Assembly (NCBI GenBank): GCA_024402455.1
Contig: JAKSTS010000003.1
Location: forward strand, 1-54,294
DNA: 54,294 nucleotides
Direction of reading: 5' to 3'
From: Treponemataceae bacterium
Lineage (GTDB): Bacteria; Spirochaetota; Spirochaetia; Treponematales; Treponemataceae
Shown piece after piece: positions 46,952 through 53,618 of the stretch; the stretch's first letter is position 1; each line of letters opens with the position of its first letter. The notes under the pieces are model-generated. The model saw nothing but the letters and a program-made list of their open reading frames with translations. It did no database searches and was not told where the DNA came from. The position numbers and the translations under genes are program-made.

Positions 46952-47022
46952 GCTGGTTCTACACCGGACTTTGCCTGCGAATCTCATGAATCACGAAAGC
47001 ATTGAAACAACCCGTATTTATT

Positions 47023-47802
47023 TAGCCTGAATTTCGAGTTTAGTTAGGAATTTACAAAAAAGCGTAAAACCTTAAAATTTTGCTTACCACAACCAAAATC
47101 AAAAAGGAAATAGGCTTATGTACGAACAAATTTACAACTTAACTTGTATGTTTTTCAAGAGCCTTAATGGAAATTTGATGTATGAATTTCTTCTTTCAAA
47201 ATTCAATGGAAAACGAGTACCTAAAAGACAATTAAGTCTTGAGCAGATTGTTGCACTGAACATTTATAGATTTCATTTCAAGACGGGTGATCTGAAAAAA
47301 TATCATAAAATGATAAAGGAACTTATGAGTGATAAGGTTCCAAACCTCCCGAATTATGAAAATTTCCTAAAGGCAACGAACAGGGGGAGTTGGGAAACAT
47401 TATCTTCAGTTTTACAAATATAGCTGACTGCAAGATAGCCGAAAAACTTGCAGAATGTGTAAAAGGCACGATATTTGCTGATGCTGGATATTTACAGAAA
47501 AAAGATGTCTTGAATCGAATGGAAAAAAATGGCATCAGATTTGAAGCAGCTCCCAGAAAAAACATGAAAAGACTTATGAGCCGTTTTGAATGCCATCACA
47601 TCAAGCATAGAAGCATCATCGAATCTGACTGGGGCACATTGAAGAACAATTTTCAGCTTGAATATCATAAGGCAAGAAGTATTGTTGGAATGTTCCGACA
47701 TTTTTTCTACAGCATTGTTGCTTATATGCTCGACCGCAGTCTGGATTTTTGTCAAAACTTCTTCAGATTGCGGTTGATTTAGAAAACTCGAATTTCAGGC
47801 TA
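47023..47802 (+). mobile_element. IS982-like insertion sequence with internal deletion
   Basis: Terminal inverted repeats of about 20 bp frame the element: TAGCCTGAATTTCGAGTTTA at 47023 and its near-perfect complement ending at 47802 (two mismatches in the first 20). Between them lie the start and end of a DDE transposase. At 780 bp it is roughly 200 bp shorter than a typical member of the family, consistent with the missing transposase middle. No convincing target duplication was found. It sits at the border between the core chromosome and the integron. Confidence 0.7.
47118..47782 (+). pseudogene. IS982-family transposase, internally deleted and frameshifted
   Basis: The N-terminal 85-90 codons (frame from 47118, ...LPNYENFLKATNRG) join near 47380-47400 to a C-terminal part in another frame (from 47390: GTIFADAGYLQKKDVL, then RKNMKRLM and the IIESDWGTLKN glutamate). 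The middle of the protein, including the first catalytic Asp, is missing, so it cannot be active by itself. Family named from the ADAGY...R.NM...IE..W..LK pattern and size; assignment moderately sure. Confidence 0.7.
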
Positions 47803-47815
47803 TTAGAATAAAGAC

Positions 47816-48242
47816 ATGGATAACATAAAGAAAACTGTTTTAATCATTCTGATGTCTATGATTGTCGCATTCAACATTTATTATATCGCCACTTCGGTAA
47901 GGAATCCCGCAAATCAGGAATGGCAGTATACGCTTTCATTTGAACAAATGATAAAGATACATACCGCCCTGAAATTCCTTATGACGAAGCCTTGAGGATT
48001 GTAGCACAGATCTGTTCGGAATATCTGGATGGTTATACGGTCTTTGATGCTGACGGATATTGGACGGATGAAAAAGGAATACCGGTTTCAGAACGGACTA
48101 TTGTCTGGAAAATTTCTCAGACAGATTCCGGAACCATAAAAAAATAATTGAAGAAGTACTTGTGCGCCTTAACCAGAATTCCGTCCTTGTAGAAAAAAAT
48201 ACAGTAAAGACTTTTTTTGTAACAAGAGAAGGCGGAATGTAA
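47816..48242 (+). pseudogene. DUF3574-like secreted/anchored protein, two frameshifts
   Basis: Reading through three frames gives one coherent protein. MDNIKKTVLIILMSMIVAFN (membrane anchor) leads to NQEWQYTLSF. Then, after a shift near 47941, come TNDKDTYRPEIPYDEALRIV and YLDGYTVFDADGYW. After a second shift at the A7 run 48140-48146 the protein continues IIEEVLVRLNQNSVLVEK to stop 48242. The pattern resembles DUF3574 proteins. Both lesions look like single-base losses or gains, at a G pair and an A tract. Either a decaying gene or sequencing error. Confidence 0.6.
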
Positions 48243-48250
48243 ATATCCGC

Positions 48251-49538
48251 ATGATTCCGGAAGTTTATGGGATTGTGCATCTTTATGGCATGGGTTTCCG
48301 ATTAAAATTTGCATATTCAGATAATCTTATTATATTAAAGGGCATGAATGTAGAGATAAAACCCTTTGATGACAAAAGTTTTTCTGTTGGATTCCCTTCG
48401 GGATTTAATCAAAATCTTCTGAATGCTGTTAAAAAAGTTGAAAGCAGAATCTGGAATGATGAAAAAAAATTATGGCTTGTTCCAAATAACCAGAAATCAG
48501 CAGATAAGCTGCTCCAGAATCTTTATTCGCTGGGGATATTCAATATTCAGACTGAAAAATCGACTGCTTGCGGGGAAGATAGAACTTCTGAATATGATTT
48601 GGTCAAAATGAAGGAACTTTTAAAAGTCCGTCATTACAGCGAAAAAACTGTAGAGGCGTATTGTAAATGGGTAAATTATTTTCTTAAAAGATATCCAGAA
48701 AAGGAAAGTGATAATCCAAAGAACATAAACAATTTTCTTACTGAACTTGCAGTACAACGAAAAGTAAGTGCTTCGACTCAAAATCAGGCTCTGGCAGCAT
48801 TATTGTTTTATTTCAGATTTGTAAAGAATGAAAATACACTTGAACTGGAAAATGTCGTTCATGCAAAAAAAATCCCAGAGGCTTCCTGTTGTTTTCAGCA
48901 GGGATGAAGTGCTGAAAGTGATTGCCAATCTGAAAGGCAGTAAAAAGCTCGCCGCAAAATTGATGTATGGAACTGGAATGAGGCTGAATGAATTACTCTC
49001 GCTGCGGATTCTTGATATTGATTTTGGACAGAACGAAATCATAATCCGGCATGGGAAAGGTGATAAAGACAGACATGTGATGCTTCCGCAAAAACTGATT
49101 CCAGAATTAAGGGAACACATAGAAAAAGTAAGACAGATTCACAATAAGGATCTTGCTGAAGGCTGGGGAAGTGTGCAATTGCCCGGAGATTATGCGAAAA
49201 AGTCACCGGCGGCGACAAAAGAGCTTAAGTGGCAGTGGCTTTTCCCACAGAAAAACCGCTGGGTAAATAAAGAAACTGGTGAACAAGGACGCTGGCATCT
49301 TGATGAATCCCTGATGCAGAAAGCCGTGAAGAAAGCAATCTTGGAAGCTGGAATAAATAAAAATGCCAGCTGTCATTCATTCCGTCACAGTTTTGCAACA
49401 CATCTTCTGGAAAATGGATATGACATACGAACTATTCAGGAATTACTTGGTCATTCAGATGTTAAGACCACAATGATTTATACTCATGTTCTGAATAAAG
49501 GTCCGGGCGGTGTTGTTAGCCCATTGGATAGATTGTGA
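48251..49538 (+). pseudogene. intI: Integron integrase, one-base frameshift, N-terminally extended
   Basis: Two overlapping frames (48251-48907 and 48828-49538) join at an A8 run (48865-48872); removing one A gives a continuous tyrosine recombinase. Catalytic residues: Arg in GTGMRLNELLSL, Lys in HGKGDKDRH, HSFRHSFATH, LLGHSDVKTTMIYTH with Tyr. The integron-specific insert between patches II and III is present (WQWLFPQKNRWVNKETGEQ), and the end GPGGVVSPLDRL is typical of IntI. About 100 N-terminal residues (WNDEKKLWLVP) are extra and resemble a HARP-like domain. Possible starts are 48251, 48290 and 48344; none has a perfect Shine-Dalgarno. The gene points toward attI and the cassettes. Confidence 0.85.
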
Positions 49539-49545
49539 CAGGGAA

Positions 49546-49575
49546 AGGATTTTATAAGTATCTATATAAAATCCT
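49546..49575. repeat. Inverted repeat after intI
   Basis: AGGATTTTATA (49546-49556) pairs perfectly with TATAAAATCCT (49565-49575). It is followed by A7 rather than T, so on the plus strand it is not a normal terminator; on the minus strand it would be. Confidence 0.5.
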
Positions 49576-49659
49576 AAAAAAACGTGCTAAAATAGAAGAA
49601 AGTGTATTCCATGGAAGTTTATACGGGCATTTTTGTCGGGATAAAAATTTTATGCGGGA

Positions 49660-49700
49660 TACGTATAATATATGTTATGTGGACGCCCGCACTGGGGCGC
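49660..49700 (+). other. Probable attI site with -10 box and post-core hairpin
   Basis: The core GTTATG (49674-49679) has the same sequence as the right end of every attC but no CATAAC partner or attC fold on its left, as expected of attI. A perfect TATAAT (49664-49669) ends four bases before the core. A start point at about 49676 would put the following hairpin (49682-49700) at the very 5' end of the mRNA; no good -35 was found. Integrase-binding repeats upstream were not resolved. Confidence 0.65.
49682..49700 (+). repeat. Post-core hairpin of cassette 1
   Basis: G-A-CGCCC, loop GCACTG, GGGCG-C: five GC pairs, a bulged A at 49683 and a closing G-C pair. Identical in sequence to the copy in cassette 3. 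Followed here by GAGG rather than a T tract; the first gene starts 62 bases later. Confidence 0.75.
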
Positions 49701-49762
49701 GAGGTTTGTAAGAGACTAAATTAGTCCGCACAAAAAGTAGAAAATCTGGATGGTGGCACGAT

Positions 49763-50017
49763 ATGAATGCAATGGCTCAACAAACTGCAAACTGGTATGC
49801 TAAGATGCTTATACCGCTTGAAAATAGTATAAAAAATTCTATTATGAACAAGCTTTTTGTTTCAATTTTGGAAAATTTTGATTCAGCGAAAACAAATATG
49901 TCATTTTTTGATGGTTTGAACAACTCTTGGTGTGATAATGTTTCTTCAGAAGAAGGAACGGCTTTCATTCGTGATTCAAGAACACAAGGAAAAATACGGG
50001 TTTTAGAGGAATTCTAA
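49763..50017 (+). CDS. Cassette 1, first gene: unknown small protein
   Basis: 84 residues, no family recognised. ATG is preceded by GGTGG. A hydrophobic/amphipathic N-terminal half (WYAKMLIPLENSIKNSIMNKL) is followed by a polar part ending RTQGKIRVLEEF. The stop lies three bases before the next ATG, so the two genes of this cassette are coupled. A toxin-antitoxin or immunity pair is conceivable but there is no motif to support it. Confidence 0.55.
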   Translation: MNAMAQQTANWYAKMLIPLENSIKNSIMNKLFVSILENFDSAKTNMSFFDGLNNSWCDNVSSEEGTAFIRDSRTQGKIRVLEEF

Positions 50018-50020
50018 TCT

Positions 50021-50563
50021 ATGAAAGAAAATATACAAGAGTTTGAAATAGATGTAGATAATATTCATTGGATAGATAATGATGTACAAAATACGACAGA
50101 CTTGTGTGCACATGGTCATGTTTATCTAAGAATAGGTTCGCATACTTGTGAATATAAAAATGCCACTGTAAGTGCAACAGCATTATATCTACTAAAAACT
50201 CTCAGTCGAGATCATCTTGCATATACTGAAAATCAGTTAGTACCTTGCTGTGGACATCTTTTGCTTTCGAAAGCCCCTGATAAGTTTGGTGAAATTTGTG
50301 ATATTTGCGGATGTCCTAATGGAATTGATTGGACTGTAAAGCATAAAAAGGATAGAATTCTCTTGGTTTTAGACGAGGACAAAAATTTTTCAATTCCGTT
50401 TGAACAATATAAATCAGAAGTCTTTTCTTTTTCTGATAAGGTAAAGCTTTTTTATAAATCCAATCTACCTCGTGATGATTCAGAAGAATTCGAGACAGGT
50501 GGATGGAAAGCCTTTTATGAAGAATGGCAAATGCATTATAAGAAATGGAATTATTCTTTTTAA
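50021..50563 (+). CDS. Cassette 1, second gene: unknown protein with possible zinc site
   Basis: 180 residues, cytoplasmic by appearance, no family recognised. A cysteine-rich segment near 85-105 (PCCGHLLL, then EICDICGCPNG) could bind zinc. The C-terminus is acidic and aromatic (GGWKAFYEEWQMHYKKWNY). AGAGGAA lies about 11 bases upstream of the ATG. It ends 18 bases before attC1. Confidence 0.65.
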   Translation: MKENIQEFEIDVDNIHWIDNDVQNTTDLCAHGHVYLRIGSHTCEYKNATVSATALYLLKTLSRDHLAYTENQLVPCCGHLLLSKAPDKFGEICDICGCPNGIDWTVKHKKDRILLVLDEDKNFSIPFEQYKSEVFSFSDKVKLFYKSNLPRDDSEEFETGGWKAFYEEWQMHYKKWNYSF

Positions 50564-50581
50564 TAAGAAAATATAAAAACA

Positions 50582-50644
50582 CATAACAAAGCTTCAAAGC
50601 CGACAAACCGGTCAAGCCGGTTTGCGGTTTAAGCAATTGTTATG
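50582..50644 (+). repeat. attC site 1
   Basis: CATAAC (50582-50587) and GTTATG (50639-50644) are exact inverse cores. The inner arms pair as GCTT/AAGC, AAA/TTT, CCG/CGG and CAAACCGG/CCGGTTTG around loop TCAAG, leaving C, G and A extrahelical on the left arm. 63 nt. Confidence 0.9.
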
Positions 50645-50646
50645 GT

Positions 50647-50664
50647 GACAGGCCACTGGCCTGC
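50647..50664 (+). repeat. Post-core hairpin of cassette 2
   Basis: G-A-CAGGCC, loop ACT, GGCCTG-C: six pairs, bulged A at 50648, closing G-C. Followed by TATTTTTT, AGGAG and the TTG start of the cassette gene. Confidence 0.8.
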
Positions 50665-50683
50665 TATTTTTTAGGAGAAGGAA

Positions 50684-51439
50684 TTGAAGAAAAAAAGTAA
50701 GATATTCTTTTTTGTTTTTATTGTATTAGTTAATAATGCTTTCGCATACAGATTCATACCTGAAAAAGAAATATCGCTTGTAAAGGAGAATTATAAATAC
50801 ACCGCAAGAGCGATTTGGGCTAATGATTATCATAAGTGGATTGGAACAATCGAAATTGAATCTATCAATTCACCAAAATATTTCTATCAAATTCCTATAT
50901 ATTCAATAAGTATTAATGATAATCTTGAAGCCGATGTTCAATGGGTTTTTATAAAACAGCTTGAGTTCATAAATAATGAAACAATTTTGATAACAAATGA
51001 AGATAATAATACTTTTGAATTTAATATTTATAGTTATGAAGTGATTCCTATAAATACAGAGACACAATTATTTGAATTTGATATTAAAAAATTTAAATCA
51101 AAACCGATATTACAAAAAAACAAAAATCAGATTTTTCTCATTTTTGAAAAAGATAATAGGTTAATTATTCAAAATAATAAAAGATTTAAATATACTGGAA
51201 TTCAACCTGAAAAGAAAAATCTTTATATAATTGAAGATGTGGTGTCTGTTGCTGAAAATATTTTATTTCAAATTTATGGTGAAGAAACAATTAGAAACGA
51301 ACAGCCTTATTATATAAAAAAGTATAAAAATAAATGGATTATATCCGGTTCTCTGCCTGACGACTTGGAAGGTGGAGTATTTGAAATTACAATTAATGAA
51401 GATAATTCACAAATTGAATCATTGATTCATGGAAAATAG
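50684..51439 (+). CDS. Cassette 2 gene: secreted protein of unknown function
   Basis: 251 residues from a TTG start at 50684, accepted because AGGAG lies seven bases before it and no ATG fits. A clear signal peptide (MKKKSKIFFFVFIVLVNN, cleavage after AFA) is followed by a beta-rich body with many Asn, Ile and Tyr, for example FINNETILITNEDNNTFEF. No family recognised. Expected outside the cytoplasm. The gene is followed by a 14-15 bp hairpin at 51454-51486. Confidence 0.7.
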   Translation: MKKKSKIFFFVFIVLVNNAFAYRFIPEKEISLVKENYKYTARAIWANDYHKWIGTIEIESINSPKYFYQIPIYSISINDNLEADVQWVFIKQLEFINNETILITNEDNNTFEFNIYSYEVIPINTETQLFEFDIKKFKSKPILQKNKNQIFLIFEKDNRLIIQNNKRFKYTGIQPEKKNLYIIEDVVSVAENILFQIYGEETIRNEQPYYIKKYKNKWIISGSLPDDLEGGVFEITINEDNSQIESLIHGK

Positions 51440-51453
51440 AAAAAAAAGGAATA

Positions 51454-51486
51454 TTTCAGAAAGCAAGTCAAGCTTGCTTTCTGAAA
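51454..51486. repeat. TCAAG-loop hairpin after the cassette 2 gene
   Basis: TTTCAGAAAGCAAG (51454-51467), loop TCAAG, perfect complement to 51486. The loop equals the attC1 and attC4 apical loop, but no core boxes flank it. A 14-nt motif AAATTGAACTTTAG follows at 51489-51502 and recurs at 52414-52427. From 51503 to the attC at 51628 no gene is seen. Confidence 0.65.
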
Positions 51487-51627
51487 TTAAATTGAACTTT
51501 AGGGCTTGGGCAAAATAGGCTTTGCACTTCTTGAAAAATAAATGGTAATAGAAGCTTTGCTTCATAAAAAGACAGAATAATCCTTAAACGAAAATAAGAA
51601 ATTTAATTCTGTATGAGAAAAAAATAC

Positions 51628-51689
51628 CATAACACAGTTTTCAAATCCGACAGCGGGACAAGCCCGCTGCGGTTTAAAACAATGTTATG
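51628..51689 (+). repeat. attC site 2
   Basis: CATAAC (51628-51633) and GTTATG (51684-51689). Inner arms pair as GTTTT/AAAAC, AAA/TTT, CCG/CGG and CAGCGGG/CCCGCTG around loop ACAAG, with extrahelical C, T and A on the left arm. 62 nt. Confidence 0.92.
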
Positions 51690-51691
51690 TG

Positions 51692-51710
51692 GACGCCCGC
51701 ACTGGGGCGC
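51692..51710 (+). repeat. Post-core hairpin of cassette 3
   Basis: G-A-CGCCC, loop GCACTG, GGGCG-C, bulged A at 51693. Followed by TTTT, GGGAG and ATG 51724. Confidence 0.8.
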
Positions 51711-51723
51711 TTTTGGGAGAAAA

Positions 51724-52275
51724 ATGAATTTAGTAATTGTATTTGCAGTATTACTTTTTGCAATTGTAATAATTGAAACAGTTCTATCCGCAACATGGAG
51801 TAAATACTACTTTCTATATGGAGTTCCAATTTTTGTAAAAGAAATTGAAATTTCAAAAATCTCTGAGACAAAGCAGAGAGTCTCTGAATTTATAAATAAT
51901 ATGGATTCAAAAAAAGGATTTTCAAAATATAAGGGAAAAGAAATTTTCGAAAATAATTTTGCATTTCGTAAAAAAATGATTACCGTTAGTCATTATCGTA
52001 ATAATTTTGAAAATATTCATGGAATCATATCAATTGATACTGAAAAACGAATTCTTAAAATAAAAGGATATACAGGTTATACTTTTTTATCATCTTTGAT
52101 TTATATTATAATCTTCCTTATTGATAAAGATGATTTTTCTCTTGGTAGTTTAATTTCTGCTTTATTTATTATTTTAATAATATTCTTAATCGCTTATGCA
52201 TTTGAACATAGAAAATATAAACAATTAGTAAAAGAACTTTTAGAGTTAGTAAATAATGGTATGACTGTTATCTGA
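51724..52275 (+). CDS. Cassette 3 gene: membrane protein of unknown function
   Basis: 183 residues from ATG 51724 (GGGAG seven bases upstream). A longer frame from 51613 runs through attC2 and is not credible. One N-terminal membrane helix (LVIVFAVLLFAIVIIETVL), a polar middle (about 35-115), then two closely spaced helices (LSSLIYIIIFLI and LISALFIILIIFLIAYAF). No family recognised. AT-rich codon use like the other cassette genes. Confidence 0.7.
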   Translation: MNLVIVFAVLLFAIVIIETVLSATWSKYYFLYGVPIFVKEIEISKISETKQRVSEFINNMDSKKGFSKYKGKEIFENNFAFRKKMITVSHYRNNFENIHGIISIDTEKRILKIKGYTGYTFLSSLIYIIIFLIDKDDFSLGSLISALFIILIIFLIAYAFEHRKYKQLVKELLELVNNGMTVI

Positions 52276-52288
52276 TGAAAGAAAATCA

Positions 52289-52350
52289 CATAACATAGTT
52301 TTCAAATCCGACAGCGGGTTGAGCCCGCTGCGGTTTAAAACAATGTTATG
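52289..52350 (+). repeat. attC site 3
   Basis: CATAAC (52289-52294) and GTTATG (52345-52350); nearly identical to attC2, with loop TTGAG and extrahelical C, T and A. 62 nt. Confidence 0.92.
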
Positions 52351-52352
52351 CT

Positions 52353-52371
52353 GACACCCACACTGGGGTGC
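52353..52371 (+). repeat. Post-core hairpin of cassette 4
   Basis: G-A-CACCC, loop ACACTG, GGGTG-C, bulged A at 52354. Followed by TTTTAGGTAAG and an eight-codon frame (ATG 52394) that stops at 52420, inside the repeated motif AAATTGAACTTTAG (52414-52427); the first real gene starts at 52452. Confidence 0.78.
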
Positions 52372-52451
52372 TTTTAGGTAAGATAATAGAAACATGTCCA
52401 AAGATAGAAAAATAAATTGAACTTTAGAACAGGAACAAAGAAGCGGTTATT

Positions 52452-52889
52452 ATGGTTGACACTGAAAAATACAAAGCAAAAATCAGAAAAATAATTCAAG
52501 AGGAATGTTTGTGTTCCGTTATGAACAATACAAAATGGAGGGAATTAAAAAAAGGCATATCCGAATTACCGTTTCTTCCGCCATTTGTAATAAAATCTAT
52601 CGATGAGCAGGAAACAGACTGGCATAACTTTGACAAGGATGAATATAATAGCTGTGATTGGGGCTTGTACCTAGACAATTATCTGGGCGGAGACATTTAT
52701 GCCGTTCCCTTTTATGCAGTGGAGTGGATTAAAATTCGTCCGCGTTTGCTGAAGTTTCAGGGGAGGCTAATCAAAGACAAAGTAATTGACGAGACCGAGG
52801 ATTTTCTTGCCATTCTAAAAAAAAATAATATTCCATACGATGAGAAAAATGGAACGTATATTATTTACGGCTATCACAGAACAAAGTAA
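52452..52889 (+). CDS. Cassette 4, first gene: DUF6678-like protein
   Basis: 145 residues. The pattern NNTKWRELKKGISELPFLPPF followed by a spaced W-H-x-F-D region and AVEWIKIRPRLLKFQGRL resembles the small cytoplasmic proteins grouped as DUF6678 (tentative). Function unknown; such genes are common in cassettes and other accessory regions. The Shine-Dalgarno is weak (AAGAAGCGG). It is followed by higBA in the same cassette. Confidence 0.6.
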   Translation: MVDTEKYKAKIRKIIQEECLCSVMNNTKWRELKKGISELPFLPPFVIKSIDEQETDWHNFDKDEYNSCDWGLYLDNYLGGDIYAVPFYAVEWIKIRPRLLKFQGRLIKDKVIDETEDFLAILKKNNIPYDEKNGTYIIYGYHRTK

Positions 52890-52940
52890 TTCCAATTTTT
52901 TCTATTGACAAATACTTCCGTCTTGCGTTGGTATATAATT

Positions 52941-53222
52941 ATGATAAATTCATTTGGAGATTCTGAAACAGAATTAATCTACAAAGGTCTGCGAAGCAAA
53001 AAACTTCCGCCGACAATTCATAATGTGGCAAGACGAAAACTCCGAATGATAGCGGCAGCAAAAGAAGTAAAAGATTTACGAATTCCGCCAGGAAATAATC
53101 TTGAACAACTGGTAGGAAATCTTGCAGGGCTTTGGTCAATCCGTATAAACGACCAATGGAGAATTGTATTTACCTTTGAAAATGGAGGTGCAGACAATAT
53201 TCGAATCACAGATTACCACTAA
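52941..53222 (+). CDS. higB: HigB-type RelE-family toxin
   Basis: 93 residues from ATG 52941; the frame is open 12 codons further but the true family start is MINSF. The body (GLRSKKLPPTIHNVARRKLRMIAAA, LRIPPGNNLEQLVGN, WSIRINDQWRIVFTFENG, ITDYH) is HigB, a ribosome-dependent mRNA interferase. TTGACA (52905) and TATAAT (52934-52939) lie just upstream, though at 23 bases apart, so the exact promoter is unclear. Toxin precedes antitoxin, the usual higBA order. Confidence 0.92.
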   Translation: MINSFGDSETELIYKGLRSKKLPPTIHNVARRKLRMIAAAKEVKDLRIPPGNNLEQLVGNLAGLWSIRINDQWRIVFTFENGGADNIRITDYH

Positions 53223-53514
53223 TGAAAAATTGCCGAATATTCACCCTGGAGAAATCCTGAAGGAAGAATTTCTTGTTCCAATGAATATTTCAGCATATCG
53301 CCTTGCAAAAGAAATTAATATTCCTCAAACCCGTATTTCAGAAATAATTCATGGGCATCGTTCAATAACAGCTGACACAGCAATTCGTTTTTCTAAGTTT
53401 TTTGGAACAACCGCAGAGTTCTGGCTCAATCTTCAGAATCTTTACGATTTGGAAGAAGAAGAAAATAATCATGCACCTGAGTTTGAAACAATAAAAATGT
53501 ATGCTTATGCATAA
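53182..53514 (+). CDS. higA: HigA-type antitoxin with XRE-family HTH
   Basis: 110 residues from ATG 53182, overlapping higB by about 40 bases; the exact start is uncertain because no Shine-Dalgarno fits. LPNIHPGEILKEEFL, then the helix-turn-helix (AYRLAKEINIPQTRISEIIHG) and FFGTTAEFWLNLQNLYDLE are HigA signatures. It neutralises HigB and should repress the operon. In integrons such modules are thought to stabilise the array. Confidence 0.92.
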   Translation: MEVQTIFESQITTNEKLPNIHPGEILKEEFLVPMNISAYRLAKEINIPQTRISEIIHGHRSITADTAIRFSKFFGTTAEFWLNLQNLYDLEEEENNHAPEFETIKMYAYA

Positions 53515-53519
53515 AATCA

Positions 53520-53580
53520 CATAACAAAGGTTCGTAGCCGACAGGCAGTCAAGCTGCCTGCGGTTTAAAACAATGTTATG
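53520..53580 (+). repeat. attC site 4
   Basis: CATAAC (53520-53525) and GTTATG (53575-53580). Apical stem CAGGCAG/CTGCCTG, loop TCAAG, extrahelical C, G and A. The L boxes pair less well than in sites 2 and 3. 61 nt. Confidence 0.9.
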
Positions 53581-53582
53581 GC

Positions 53583-53600
53583 GACAGGCCACTGGCCTGC
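53583..53600 (+). repeat. Post-core hairpin of cassette 5
   Basis: G-A-CAGGCC, loop ACT, GGCCTG-C, bulged A at 53584; the stem is the same as in cassette 2. Followed by TTTTT, GGAGAAG and GTG 53619. Confidence 0.8.
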
Positions 53601-53618
53601 TTTTTGGAGAAGAAAAAG

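Noticed and set aside
51613..51723. Upstream extension of the cassette 3 gene reading through attC2
   Set aside because: The extra 37 codons are the attC and post-core hairpin themselves; ATG 51724 has a good Shine-Dalgarno.
52905..52940. In-frame extension of higB by 12 codons
   Set aside because: The extension covers the TTGACA and TATAAT promoter-like sequences and is absent from the HigB family pattern.
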